Origin: Aureimonas sp. SK2
GTDB taxonomy: Bacteria; Pseudomonadota; Alphaproteobacteria; Rhizobiales; Rhizobiaceae
Direction: 5' to 3'
Assembly: GCF_029813115.1 (NCBI RefSeq)
Contig: NZ_JAPZDS010000010.1
Coordinates: forward strand, 124,001-188,000
Length of the DNA: 64,000 nucleotides
The position numbers and the translations under genes were made by a program. Shown in pieces: positions 10,506 through 19,547 of the stretch (position 1 is the stretch's first letter; each line of letters begins with the position of its first letter). The notes below the pieces were generated by a model, which worked only from the letters and a program-made list of their open reading frames with translations, searched no databases and had not been told where the DNA came from.

Positions 10506-11458
10506 GACCGGCGAAGCCTCGGGTTGGACACGATGGCCACGAGGTCGGCGATCGTGATGAGGATGAGATAGGCGACGCAGAAGATCATCGCGCAGCTCTG
10601 GATCAGCGGGAGGTCGCGCGTCGAGACGGCGTCCAACATCAGCTTGGCGATGCCGGGATAGTTGAAGATCGTCTCCACGATGATCACCCCGCCGAGGAGG
10701 TAGGACAAGGACAGCGCCACCGCGTTGACGATGGGACCAAGCGCGTTGGGCAGGGCATGGTGCAGCACCATGCGGCGGCGCGAGGCGCCCTTCAGGAGCG
10801 CCATCTCGACATAGGGCGTGTTGAGCGTCTCGATCACGGCCGCGCGCGTCATCCGGATCATCTGCGCCGAGATCACGAAGCTCAGGGTGATGACCGGCAT
10901 CGCGTAGGCCTTCAGGAGGCCCGCGAAGCTCGCCACGTCCGCCGTCATGGAGAGCGCGGGAAGCCAGCCGAGATAGACGGCGAAGATCAGAACCGCGAGC
11001 GTCGCCACGAGGAATTCGGGGATCGAGATGATGCCGATCGTCATGAAGGAGATGGCGCGGTCGTAGACCGTGCCGCGCAGGATGGCGGCCGTGATGCCGA
11101 GGCTCAGCGCGACGGGAACCGAGATGACGGCCGTGATGCCGGCGAGCTTCAGGGAGTTCCCGAGGCGGCTGCCGATGAGGTCGGCGACGGGGATGTTGTT
11201 GACGTAGGAAACGCCGAGATCGCCCGTGGCGATGTTTCCGAGCCAGAGAAAGAACCGCGCGACGGCTGGCTGGTCGAGATGCATCGCGGTTCGCAGGCCC
11301 GCGACCGCCTCGGGCGTCGCGGCCTGGCCGAGAAGAATCTCGGCGACGTCGCCGGGCAGGAGCGCGGTGGCGCAGAAGATGGTGACCGCGACGATCAGGA
11401 GCGTCACCAGCGCGACCCCGACGCGCGCCGCGACCAGGCGGAGGATGAGAGAGTTCAT
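10502..11458 (-). CDS. ABC transporter permease (DppB/OppB type)
   Basis: This 318-residue membrane protein is the first permease of the peptide-type importer. The N-terminal helix is followed by the extracytoplasmic LGLDQP-like region (here MHLDQPAVARFFLW), and the C-terminal half carries the EAA loop (ALLKGASRRRMVLHHALPNA). It is separated from the binding-protein gene by 85 bases that fold into a strong nested hairpin, so its expression is probably lower than that of the binding protein. Confidence 0.92.
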   Translation of the reverse strand: MNSLILRLVAARVGVALVTLLIVAVTIFCATALLPGDVAEILLGQAATPEAVAGLRTAMHLDQPAVARFFLWLGNIATGDLGVSYVNNIPVADLIGSRLGNSLKLAGITAVISVPVALSLGITAAILRGTVYDRAISFMTIGIISIPEFLVATLAVLIFAVYLGWLPALSMTADVASFAGLLKAYAMPVITLSFVISAQMIRMTRAAVIETLNTPYVEMALLKGASRRRMVLHHALPNALGPIVNAVALSLSYLLGGVIIVETIFNYPGIAKLMLDAVSTRDLPLIQSCAMIFCVAYLILITIADLVAIVSNPRLRRS

Positions 11459-11465
11459 GGACGAC

Positions 11466-11539
11466 CCATCCGTTGCGACGAGGTGAAAAGAGTATCGGGC
11501 GAGGGCGCGGGACGCGCCATCGCCCGATGGAACGGATGG
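11466..11539 (-). terminator. Nested stem-loop between binding-protein and permease genes
   Basis: The inner hairpin pairs ATCGGGCGA (11494-11502) with TCGCCCGAT (11520-11528), and inside it GGCGCG pairs with CGCGCC around a GGA loop; only one mismatch interrupts the 16-bp helix. An outer pair, CCATCCGTT (11466-11474) with AACGGATGG (11531-11539), encloses it. No T-run follows. Such a structure after a binding-protein gene usually protects that part of the transcript or attenuates the downstream genes. Confidence 0.6.
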
Positions 11540-11543
11540 TCGA

Positions 11544-13154
11544 TCAGGCCTCGAGCCAAGCGTAGGCCGCCGCGTTGAAGCCCATCTGGCCGCCCAGGGG
11601 GTTGGCGACGAGCCCCCTCAGCTTGGGCGACAGGCCGTCCACGTTGGACTGGAACACCGGAATGACCGTACCGGCCTCGTTGTGGACCATGGTCTGCATC
11701 TCGCCGTAGATCTCCTTGCGCTTGGCATCGTCCAGAAGACCGCGCGCCTCGAGCAGCATGGCGTCGAACTTCGGCGACTTGAAGCCGCTTTCGTTCCAGG
11801 CCGCATCGGACTGGTACAGGAGCGAGAACAGAATGTCGGGCGTCGGGCGGGCGTTGAGATTGCCGAAGTGGACCGGATCCTTGATCCAGTGGTTCGACCA
11901 GTAGCCGTCGGAGGGAACGCGGTCGATCACCACGTTCAGGCCGATCTGGCCCGCCGCCTGCTGCACCACGGCGGCATAGTCGAGCGATGCGCTCGCCGCT
12001 TCCGACGCGGTGATATGGATGGCCTGGCCGAGCACGCCCGCCTTCTCGAACAGGGACTTGGCCCGATCGGGATCGAACTCGCGCTGCTTCAGTTCGGCGT
12101 TGAAGTACGGGTTCCAGGGCGGGATCGGATGGTCGTTGGCGATCTCGGCCAGACCGCGCATCACCGACTTCTGGATCGTTTCGCGGTTGATGAGGTACTT
12201 GAACCCTTCCGCCACGCCCGCCTTGTCGCCCGGTGCCATGTCGAGGCGGATGTTGAGATTGGTGTAGGTGCCGAGCTTGGAAATGAAGATCTGAGCTGCC
12301 GGATCGTTCTCCAGGACGCGCAAGGAGCGCGGGCTGAGATTGGCGGCGATCCCGATGTCTCCCGAAAGAAGCGCGTTGCGTCGCGCCGTCTCGTCGACGA
12401 TCGCAAAGGACTCGAACGAGTCGAGATACGGACCGCTGGACTTCCAGTAGTTCTCGTTCCGCTCGACCACCGCACGCACGCCCGGCTGGAACTCGCGCAG
12501 CTTGAAGGGACCGGTGCCGTTGCCCTTCGAGAAGTCCGTCGTGCCGTCCGCCACGATCATGAAGTGGTGGAGGCCGAGGATCGTCGGCAGGTCGGCATTG
12601 GGTGCCGTGAGGACAATCTCGGCCGTGGTGTCGTCGACGGCCTTGATGTCGGCGAACTGCTTGGCGAGGGCGTTGACCTTGGAGCCGACGGCCGGATCGA
12701 GATGGCGCTTCAGCGAAAAGACGACGTCGTCGGCGGTCAGGCTCTTTCCGTCATGGAACGTGACGCCTTTGCGCAGCTTGACCGTCCACGTCGTCGCGTC
12801 GGCGCTTTCGACGCTTTCCGCCAGCTCCATCGTCGCGTTGCCGGAGCCGTCGATGAAGGTGAGACGATTGTAGACGTTGCAGCAGCGCGTGTAGTCGGTC
12901 GAGTTGGACGCTTTGGCCGGATCGAGCGTATCGGCGGTGGAAGACGTCCAGCCCGCCGACTTGAGATGGCCGCCGCGCACCGGCTCGGCGGCGACCGCTG
13001 CCGTGGCGCGGCCGAGGATGCCGGCGCCGGCCGTCAGCGCGACGCCGCCCATCAGCATCATCTGGAGAAGTTCGCGGCGGTTCGCCCCGCGCCGAATCGC
13101 ATTCTCGACCGCGGCATCGTCACGAGACGTCCAGTTGGCGATCTTATCGGACAT
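11544..13154 (-). CDS. ABC transporter substrate-binding protein, family 5 (peptide/opine type)
   Basis: This 536-residue periplasmic binding protein serves the Dpp-type importer. The N-terminus contains a twin-arginine followed by a hydrophobic stretch (RRELLQMMLMGGVALTAGAG, about residues 26-45) and a likely cleavage after AVAA, suggesting Tat export. The SBP_bac_5 core is recognisable by LRKGVTFHDGKSLTADDVVFS and by GTGPFKL. It lies 57 bases after the HAD gene and before the two permeases. The linked oxidoreductases suggest amino acid conjugates, opines or short peptides, but the ligand cannot be deduced. Confidence 0.92.
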   Translation of the reverse strand: MSDKIANWTSRDDAAVENAIRRGANRRELLQMMLMGGVALTAGAGILGRATAAVAAEPVRGGHLKSAGWTSSTADTLDPAKASNSTDYTRCCNVYNRLTFIDGSGNATMELAESVESADATTWTVKLRKGVTFHDGKSLTADDVVFSLKRHLDPAVGSKVNALAKQFADIKAVDDTTAEIVLTAPNADLPTILGLHHFMIVADGTTDFSKGNGTGPFKLREFQPGVRAVVERNENYWKSSGPYLDSFESFAIVDETARRNALLSGDIGIAANLSPRSLRVLENDPAAQIFISKLGTYTNLNIRLDMAPGDKAGVAEGFKYLINRETIQKSVMRGLAEIANDHPIPPWNPYFNAELKQREFDPDRAKSLFEKAGVLGQAIHITASEAASASLDYAAVVQQAAGQIGLNVVIDRVPSDGYWSNHWIKDPVHFGNLNARPTPDILFSLLYQSDAAWNESGFKSPKFDAMLLEARGLLDDAKRKEIYGEMQTMVHNEAGTVIPVFQSNVDGLSPKLRGLVANPLGGQMGFNAAAYAWLEA

Positions 13155-13211
13155 GGCATTTCCCCTGAGTTGACGGCGGATGGTCGGTTGAGGGATGGGG
13201 CGAATGGGTGG

Positions 13212-13916
13212 TCAGGCTTCCACAGCGTCGGCAAGGCCCGCCAGGCTGGTGAAATGGTAGTCCGGCTTGGTGAAGCCGCTCGGCTCGATCGAGCCGCCGT
13301 AACCTGCGACGCCGTGACGACGCTCGATCCAGCAATTGGTCATGCCGAGCTGACGCGAAATGCCGATGTCGTGGTATTGGCTCTGGGCGACGTGGAGGAT
13401 GTCGTCCTTGGAATATCCTTCGCTTTCAACGAAGCGGAAGACCTTCTCGAAGAAGGCGGGATCCGGCTTGTCGACGCCGGTGTCGTCGACCGTGAAGCTG
13501 GCGTAGAACGGCTCTCCCAGAGTGCGCGAGAAGCCTTCGAAGGCCCAGCGCTGCGCATTGGTCATTGCCACGAGGCGGTAGCGCTTGGCGAGGCGCGCCA
13601 TGGCCTCGACGCTGTCGGGGAAGGCCTTCCAGTCCTTGACTCCGTCCCGGAGGGCGTTTGCATGATCGCTGCCCTCCGGCAGGCCGAGCGCGGGCGCGAT
13701 CTGATGGTAGACGCGAACAAGATCGTCGGGGAAGCGTCCGACGTCCTTGTCGGTGCGGGCCTTGCGATACAGGTTGAGCGCATGCTCCCCGTCGACCTCG
13801 CGTCCCGCCGTCGCGCCGATCTTCTTGAGCGAGGCGATGAGCCCCCCTTCGAAATCGATCAGGGTGCCGACGACGTCGAACGTCAAGTAGCGGAAAGAAT
13901 TGAGGTCTTTTGCCAT
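13212..13916 (-). CDS. HAD-superfamily hydrolase, haloacid dehalogenase type II-like
   Basis: This is a 234-residue HAD hydrolase. Motif I is FDVVGTLIDF (Asp nucleophile near residue 14), motif II contains MTNAQ, motif III is the lysine in VDKPDPAFF, and motif IV is atypical (AQSQYHDIG). The start beginning MAKDLNS has AGGAAA upstream; longer readings add 43 residues without homology. It heads the minus-strand ABC operon. Type II enzymes act on 2-haloacids, but many relatives are phosphatases; its presence in a transporter operon suggests it processes the imported compound or a breakdown product. Confidence 0.82.
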   Translation of the reverse strand: MAKDLNSFRYLTFDVVGTLIDFEGGLIASLKKIGATAGREVDGEHALNLYRKARTDKDVGRFPDDLVRVYHQIAPALGLPEGSDHANALRDGVKDWKAFPDSVEAMARLAKRYRLVAMTNAQRWAFEGFSRTLGEPFYASFTVDDTGVDKPDPAFFEKVFRFVESEGYSKDDILHVAQSQYHDIGISRQLGMTNCWIERRHGVAGYGGSIEPSGFTKPDYHFTSLAGLADAVEA

Positions 13917-14412
13917 GGGTCGCCGTTTCCTGAACCCAACCGGTTGCTCGCCGGGCGTTCCCGGCATCCGATCGAGCCATCCGTCCAGAAGGTTTCGATC
14001 GGTCCAGTTTGCATTCTGGCTTTTGCAAATTGCGCCGAAATTCACTTCTCAGACAGCATAAAATTGCGAATATGACAGTCTGACAGCACTCGTGCGAAGA
14101 TCGTCACCTGTGCTGAAAAACTGGTCAGTTGGACACGACCCGACCGGGCCGCGGTTGCGGGACGCGCGCTCGCCCATCCCATACAAAGTCTTCGGCGGGC
14201 CGGCCGGCATCCGCGGCGGGGCCGCGAGATCGCGGTCGTGTTGCCGGGCGGGAAAACACTCTGCCGCCGGGATCGAGCGATACGCAACAATCTGCTTCGC
14301 CGCGCCACCAATGCAGTCGAACGTCCGGCTGACCCGTCACTATGATCCGAGGCGTCCGGCGGCCCTCGGGCCGCCGGGAACCTCTGAGGACCCCAGGCCG
14401 GGAAGCGCAACC
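13917..14412. promoter_or_regulatory. Divergent control region, 496 bp, with spaced AAATTGCG repeats
   Basis: No gene is supported here. An AT-rich island (about 14005-14080) contrasts with the GC-rich surroundings. It holds two direct copies of AAATTGCG (14027-14034 and 14061-14068) whose starts are 34 bases apart, about three helical turns. Three copies of GACAG lie at 14052, 14074 and 14082, and a palindrome AACTG-GT-CAGTT lies near 14117-14128. Lrp-type proteins bind phased AT-rich sites, and two Lrp genes flank this region, so it is a reasonable operator for the divergent HAD/ABC operon and the oxidoreductase. Confidence 0.4.
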
Positions 14413-15690
14413 ATGCAGTTCAAGTCCTACTGGCACGACACCGCCCCGCGCTTTGCCGGAGGCGCCACGGGTCCCGTGGAGGGGTCCTACGACGTCGCCG
14501 TGATCGGAGCGGGCTTCACCGGTCTTTCCGCCGCGCTGCAGCTCGCCAAGGCCGGCACGCGGGTGATCGTCCTGGAAGCGGGAACCGTCGGCGTCGGCGC
14601 CTCGGGGCGCAACGGCGGACATCTCAACAACGGCGTCGCTCACGGCTATGCCAGCGCCAAGGCCCATCTGGGAGCCGAGCGCGCCAAGCGGCTCTACAAG
14701 ACCTACGACGACGCGGTCGACACGATCGAGCGCATCGTCCGGGAAGAAGGCATCGACTGCTCCTTCCGCCGCTCCGGCAAGCTCAAGCTCGCCTCCAAGC
14801 CTGCACATGCCGAAAGTCTGCGAAAGAACTTCGAACTGATCCATGCGGAGGTGGACCCCGATACGGCCTTCCTGACGCGCGAGGACCTGCGCGACGAGAT
14901 CGGATCCGACGCCTTCCACGGGGCGATGCTGTCGAAGAAGAGCGGCATGGCCCATATGGGCCGCCTCGTGACGGGGCTCGCGGAGACCGCCGCACGCCAT
15001 GGCGCGACGATCTACGAGCACACGCCCGTCTCCGAGCGCAGGACGGAAGGCGGGCGAAGCCGCCTCGTCACGTCCCGCGGCACGGTCACCGCCGACACGG
15101 TCCTCCTGGCGACCGGTGCCTATACGACGGAGGGCTTCGCCCATTTCCGGCGCCGCATCATTCCCGTCGGCAGCTTCATCCTCGCCACGCGCCCTCTCAC
15201 GCAGGACGAGATCGCGCGGACCTTGCCGGGCAACCGGACCTACACGACCTCCCTGAACATCGGAAACTACTTCCGCCTTTCCCCGGACGGGCGGCTGATC
15301 TTCGGGGGACGGGCGCGCTTCTCGTCGCGATCCGACCAGACCTCGGATGCGCGCAGCGGCGCGATCCTGCGCGCCAGCCTCAAGCAATTTTTCCCGCATC
15401 TGGCCGATGTCGAGATCGACTACTGCTGGGGCGGCCTCGTCGACATGACGCAGGACCGCTTTCCCCGGGCGGGGTTCGCCGACGGCGTCTGGTTCGCCAT
15501 GGGCTATTCCGGCCACGGGGCGCAGATGTCGACGCAGATGGGCACGATCATCGCCGACGCGATCCTCGGCCGGGAGAACCGCAATCCGGTGGACGGGCTC
15601 GATTGGCCGACGATCGCGGGCTATTCCGGCAAGCCCTGGTTCCTGCCCATGGTCGGCCTCTACTACAAGATGCTCGACAAGATCCGTTGA
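14413..15690 (+). CDS. FAD-dependent oxidoreductase, PuuB/OrdL-like (gamma-glutamylputrescine oxidase family)
   Basis: This 425-residue flavoenzyme has an N-terminal aromatic segment (YWHDTAP) before the FAD motif (GAGFTGLSAALQLAKAG, about residues 33-49). It also has SGRNGGHLNNG, a hallmark of the PuuB/OrdL subgroup, and a C-terminal FAD contact containing MGYSGHGAQMSTQMG. Family members oxidise N-acylated putrescine or related secondary amines. The start beginning MQFKSY fits family N-termini. It lies upstream of an Lrp/AsnC regulator and near an aminotransferase and a succinate-semialdehyde dehydrogenase, as expected for polyamine or GABA catabolism. The exact substrate is an inference. 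Confidence 0.87.
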   Translation: MQFKSYWHDTAPRFAGGATGPVEGSYDVAVIGAGFTGLSAALQLAKAGTRVIVLEAGTVGVGASGRNGGHLNNGVAHGYASAKAHLGAERAKRLYKTYDDAVDTIERIVREEGIDCSFRRSGKLKLASKPAHAESLRKNFELIHAEVDPDTAFLTREDLRDEIGSDAFHGAMLSKKSGMAHMGRLVTGLAETAARHGATIYEHTPVSERRTEGGRSRLVTSRGTVTADTVLLATGAYTTEGFAHFRRRIIPVGSFILATRPLTQDEIARTLPGNRTYTTSLNIGNYFRLSPDGRLIFGGRARFSSRSDQTSDARSGAILRASLKQFFPHLADVEIDYCWGGLVDMTQDRFPRAGFADGVWFAMGYSGHGAQMSTQMGTIIADAILGRENRNPVDGLDWPTIAGYSGKPWFLPMVGLYYKMLDKIR

Positions 15691-15999
15691 GGCTCTTCGG
15701 CCGGTGACGAAGGCGGTTTCGGCCGTCTGGGCCCCGAGCCCGACGGTCGGATGGTCGGCACGACCCGGTGGCCTCCAACGGGGCGGCCGGCGCGATCGTT
15801 CATCGAAACCGCGCAGGCTCTCGCCACCCTGGCAACGTCTTTCGCCGGAGGAGTTCGTATTGTTTCCGCCGCCGCAGCCCTTCGAGGTCGAGACACGCGA
15901 CGGGGGAGAAACGCGGTCGACAGGGGGTTTCGATGTGCTAGCGTGGCGCCGATTCCCGTCCGGCGGCTCCCGTCCGGATTCGAGACTCGGATCCCATCG
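15691..15999 (+). other. Non-coding gap before Lrp copy 2
   Basis: These 309 bases carry no supported gene. A weak promoter-like pair (TCGACA near 15918, GCTAGC near 15940) lies about 60 bases before the regulator start. Nothing else recognisable was seen. Confidence 0.3.
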
Positions 16000-16476
16000 A
16001 TGAAGCTCGACCGCATCGACATCAAGATCCTGCACGAGTTGCAGAAGAACGGTCGCGTGACCAATGTCGAACTTGCCAAATTGGTCAATCTGTCGGCGAG
16101 CCCCTGCCTGATACGCGTGAAGAAGCTTCAGGCGGAAGGCTACATTTCGGGCTATTCCGCTCAGGTCAACGTCGCCAAGCTCGGCGCGACCCTGACGGTC
16201 TTCACCGAGGTCACGCTCAAGAACCACCAGCAGATCGACTTCGCCCGCTTTCTGGCGGCCGTCGAGAAGATCGACGAAGTGGTGGAATGCCATCTCGTGT
16301 CGGGCGGTTACGACTATCTCCTGAAGGTCGTCACGGCCGGCATCGGCGAGTATCAGGCCATCATGGAGCGCCTGTCGGGCCTGGACGTCGGGATCGACAA
16401 GTATTTCAGCTACGTGGTGCTGAAATCCCCGCTCGTGCGTGCGCATCTGCCTTTGAAGTCGCTGTTTCCCTATTGA
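16000..16476 (+). CDS. Lrp/AsnC family transcriptional regulator (copy 2 of the pair)
   Basis: This 158-residue regulator is a near twin of the one at 7448. Its AsnC helix-turn-helix (NVELAKLVNLSASPCLIRV) and C-terminal ligand-binding domain (SGGYDYLLKVV) are intact. The start beginning MKLDRID matches the paralogue exactly; an open extension upstream is not conserved. Together the two copies bracket two FAD oxidoreductases and a peptide-type ABC importer, so they probably sense related metabolites and may form mixed oligomers. A strong hairpin follows 62 bases after the stop. Confidence 0.9.
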   Translation: MKLDRIDIKILHELQKNGRVTNVELAKLVNLSASPCLIRVKKLQAEGYISGYSAQVNVAKLGATLTVFTEVTLKNHQQIDFARFLAAVEKIDEVVECHLVSGGYDYLLKVVTAGIGEYQAIMERLSGLDVGIDKYFSYVVLKSPLVRAHLPLKSLFPY

Positions 16477-16538
16477 GCCTCCGCTCCCGTCCGCACATCC
16501 GAGCTATTCCGCCGGCTCGATCGGGATGAACGGCGTTG

Positions 16539-16567
16539 GCCGCCGGACGCGATGAGCGTCCGGCGGC
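16539..16567. terminator. Strong bidirectional terminator hairpin
   Basis: A perfect 12-bp stem, GCCGCCGGACGC / GCGTCCGGCGGC, encloses the loop GATGA between the convergent Lrp and aminotransferase genes. No clear T-tract follows on either strand, as is common in GC-rich genomes. Confidence 0.65.
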
Positions 16568-16658
16568 ATGGCGGTGAGTTCGGCCGGGGCCCTATGATCG
16601 GGCCGGCGTGTCCTGTCCGGCCGGTTGTTCGGGCGATGCCAGCTCGTGCGGGGAGGTG

Positions 16659-18035
16659 TCAGCCTGTCATGGCGGCCCGCACGTCCGGGTCCTCCAGCGT
16701 CTGGTCGAGCGTCCTCCTCGTGCTCTCGACGATGGCGTCGATATCGTCGTCCGTGCAGCAGAGCGGCGGGGCGAAGCCGAGGATCCCCGTCGGGAAGGCA
16801 CGCACGACGAGTCCGTTGTCCCAGGCGCGGTCGAAGACGCGGCGGGCCGGATCGGCGCTTGCGGGCAGCGGCGTCTTCTTCGCCTTGTCGGTGACGAGTT
16901 CCACGGCGGCCAGCATCCCGCGCCCGCGCACCTCGCCGACCAGCGGATGGTCCGACAGGCCGCGCAAGCCCGCCATCAGCCGCTGCCCGGCACGGCGGCC
17001 GTTCTCCAGGAGGCCGTTCTCGTAGAGGTCGAGGCAGGCGAGCCCGACGGCGGCGCTCACCGGATGGGCGGAATAGGTGTAGCCGTGGCCGACGGCCGCC
17101 GCCCCCGCCCCGTCCGCGATCGTGTCGTAGACCTTGTCCGACAGGAATACCGCGCCCATCGGGCAGTAGCCGGAGGTCAGGCCCTTGGCGACCGTCATCA
17201 GGTCCGGCACGACGCCCTCGTCCTCGCAGGCGAAGAGCGGGCCGGTGCGCCCGAAGCCGGTGATGACCTCGTCGGCGACGAACAGGATGTCGAGTTCGCG
17301 GCAGGTCTCGCGCATCGCCTTGACCCAGCCGTCCGGCGGCACCAGCACGCCGCCCGAGCCCTGGATCGGCTCGAGATAGAAGGCGGCGACGCGATCGGCG
17401 CCCAGTTCCTCGACCTTGGCGCGCAGAGCCGCCACCGAGGCGTCGATGATGGCGCGCGGATCGCTGCCGACCGGGTTGCGGTAGCTGTAGTGCGAGGGGA
17501 TCTTGTGCTGCCAGTCGAAGGGCAGGCCGAAGCCGGCATGGAAGGCCGGCAGGGCGGTCAGGCCCGCACCCACGGTCGAGGAGCCATGGTAGCCGTTCAT
17601 CACGGAGATGAACTGGTCCTTTTCCGGCTTGCCCAGCGAATGGTAGTAGTAGCGGATGAAGCGGACGGTGGAATCCACCGCGTCCGAGCCGCCGAGCGTG
17701 AAGTAGACGTGGTTGAGATCGCCCGGCGCGCGGTCGGCGAGTTCGGAGGCCAGCCGGATCGCCGGTTCCGAGCCGAGGCCGAAATAGCCCGTCGCATAGG
17801 GAAGCTCGCGCAGCTGGCGCGTCGCGGCCTCGACGATCTTGTCCTGCCCGTAGCCGGCATTGACGCACCAGAGCCCGGCGAAGCCGTCGACGAGCTCGTG
17901 GCCGGAGGCGTCCCGGACGCGGGCCCCCCTGCCCGAGGCCAGGACCCGGACGCCAGTCTTCTCGTGGCCGCGATAGGAGGCCACGGGATGGACGAGATGG
18001 GCGCGGTCGAGCTCGACCAGCGAATTCATGAACAT
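16659..18035 (-). CDS. Class III aminotransferase (putrescine/omega-amino acid:pyruvate type)
   Basis: This 458-residue PLP enzyme transfers an omega-amino group from an amine or amino acid to a keto acid. Visible family features are GLWCVNAGYG (54-63), the FTLGGSDAVDS phosphate-binding segment, D255 in VADEVITGFGRTG, and the PLP lysine K284 in TVAKGLTSGY. The closest relatives in memory are SpuC-like putrescine:pyruvate and beta-alanine:pyruvate aminotransferases. It is the last gene of a six-gene operon and lies 31 bases after the aldehyde dehydrogenase gene, a pairing typical of GABA or polyamine breakdown. An alternative Met two codons in (MNSL) is possible. Confidence 0.88.
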   Translation of the reverse strand: MFMNSLVELDRAHLVHPVASYRGHEKTGVRVLASGRGARVRDASGHELVDGFAGLWCVNAGYGQDKIVEAATRQLRELPYATGYFGLGSEPAIRLASELADRAPGDLNHVYFTLGGSDAVDSTVRFIRYYYHSLGKPEKDQFISVMNGYHGSSTVGAGLTALPAFHAGFGLPFDWQHKIPSHYSYRNPVGSDPRAIIDASVAALRAKVEELGADRVAAFYLEPIQGSGGVLVPPDGWVKAMRETCRELDILFVADEVITGFGRTGPLFACEDEGVVPDLMTVAKGLTSGYCPMGAVFLSDKVYDTIADGAGAAAVGHGYTYSAHPVSAAVGLACLDLYENGLLENGRRAGQRLMAGLRGLSDHPLVGEVRGRGMLAAVELVTDKAKKTPLPASADPARRVFDRAWDNGLVVRAFPTGILGFAPPLCCTDDDIDAIVESTRRTLDQTLEDPDVRAAMTG

Positions 18036-18066
18036 GGTGACACTCCTCTAAGTGGCGGCCGCTTCG

Positions 18067-19530
18067 TCAGGCGCTCTGACGGATGCCGCCCATGTGGAGG
18101 GTCTTCACCTCCAGATATTCCTCGATCCCGAGATGGGATCCCTCGCGCCCGAGGCCCGACTGCTTGACGCCGCCGAACGGGGCGACCTCGGTCGAGATCA
18201 GGCCCGTGTTGAGCCCGACCATGCCGAACTCCAGCGCCTCGCCGACGCGCCAGGCGCGCGACAGGCCTTCGGTGAAGAAATAGGCAGCCAGGCCGAAGGG
18301 CGTGCCGTTGGCGATGGCGACGGCCTCTTCCTCGGTTTCGAAGCGGAAGAGCGGGGCGACCGGGCCGAACGTCTCCTCCGAGGCGAGCAGCATCTCGGTC
18401 GTCGCCTCGCCGATCACGACGGGGCGCGCATACTGCGCACCGTCCGCAACGCTCTGGCTTTCGGCCAGGATCCGGCCGCCCTTGGCCTCGGCGTCCGCGA
18501 CGTGGCGCTCGATCTTCTCGATCGCCGCCCGATTGATCATCGGGCCGATCGAAACGCCGTCGTCCGTGCCCGGCCCGACCTTCATGGCCCGGACCTTCTC
18601 CGCGAGGCGCTCGGCAAAGCGATCGTAGATGCCGGACTGGACGAGGATGCGGTTGGCGCAGACGCAGGTCTGGCCGCCGTTGCGGAACTTCGAGACGAGG
18701 ACGCCCTCGATCGCGAGGTCGAGATCGGCGTCGTCGAAGACGATGAAGGGCGCGTTGCCGCCGAGCTCCAGGCTGAGCCGCTTGATCGTGTCGGACGCGC
18801 CCCGCATCAGGAGCGCGCCGACGCGGGTCGAGCCGGTGAAGGAGATCTTGCGGACCGCCTCGCTCTCCATCATCGCCTTGCCGATGCCGGCCGGCATGCC
18901 GGTGACGATGTTGACGACGCCTGCCGGAATGCCGGCGCGCTCGGCCAGGACGCCAAGGGCCAGCGCCGAATAGGGCGTGAACTCGGACGGCTTGATGACG
19001 ACGGTGCAGCCGGCGGCGAGGGCGGGCGCGACCTTGCGGGTGATCATCGCGTTGGGGAAGTTCCAGGGCGTGATGATGCCGCACACGCCCACCGCCTCCT
19101 TGACGACGAGGATGCGCCGGTCGGGCGTCGGCGAGGGGATGGTCGCCCCGTTGATGCGCCGCGCCTCCTCGGCGAACCACTTCACGAAGCTCGCGCCGTA
19201 GCGGATCTCGCCGCGCGCCTCGCCGAGCGGCTTGCCCTGCTCCCATGTCAGGATGCGGGCCAGGTCCTCCTCGTGCTTGACCATGAGCGCGTGCCAGGCC
19301 TCCAGAAGGCTCGCGCGCTCGGCATGAGTCTTGCGTTTCCAGGGCTTGAAGGCGCGCTCGGCCGCGGCGATCGCCGCCAGCGTCTCCGTCTCGCCCATGT
19401 CGGGCACGGTGCCGATCGCGCCCTGGCTGGCGGGATCGACGACCTCGATCGTCGCACCCGAGCCCGCGTCCTGCCAGCGCCCGTCGATCAGCCCCTGGAA
19501 GCGCAGGAGATCCTTGTCCGTCAACTGCAT
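18067..19530 (-). CDS. gabD: NAD(P)-dependent succinate-semialdehyde dehydrogenase (GabD-like)
   Basis: This 487-residue aldehyde dehydrogenase probably oxidises succinate semialdehyde, or another semialdehyde produced by the neighbouring aminotransferase, to the acid. The cofactor-binding segments TPWNFP and FTGSTRVG are visible, as are the general base E255 (LELGGNAP) and catalytic C289 with the second cysteine C291 in GGQTCVCANR. The C-x-C arrangement is typical of GabD enzymes. It sits between the tartrate-dehydrogenase-like gene and the aminotransferase gene. Glutarate semialdehyde is an alternative substrate. Confidence 0.88.
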   Translation of the reverse strand: MQLTDKDLLRFQGLIDGRWQDAGSGATIEVVDPASQGAIGTVPDMGETETLAAIAAAERAFKPWKRKTHAERASLLEAWHALMVKHEEDLARILTWEQGKPLGEARGEIRYGASFVKWFAEEARRINGATIPSPTPDRRILVVKEAVGVCGIITPWNFPNAMITRKVAPALAAGCTVVIKPSEFTPYSALALGVLAERAGIPAGVVNIVTGMPAGIGKAMMESEAVRKISFTGSTRVGALLMRGASDTIKRLSLELGGNAPFIVFDDADLDLAIEGVLVSKFRNGGQTCVCANRILVQSGIYDRFAERLAEKVRAMKVGPGTDDGVSIGPMINRAAIEKIERHVADAEAKGGRILAESQSVADGAQYARPVVIGEATTEMLLASEETFGPVAPLFRFETEEEAVAIANGTPFGLAAYFFTEGLSRAWRVGEALEFGMVGLNTGLISTEVAPFGGVKQSGLGREGSHLGIEEYLEVKTLHMGGIRQSA

Positions 19531-19547
19531 GTCGCTCGTCCTTGTCG

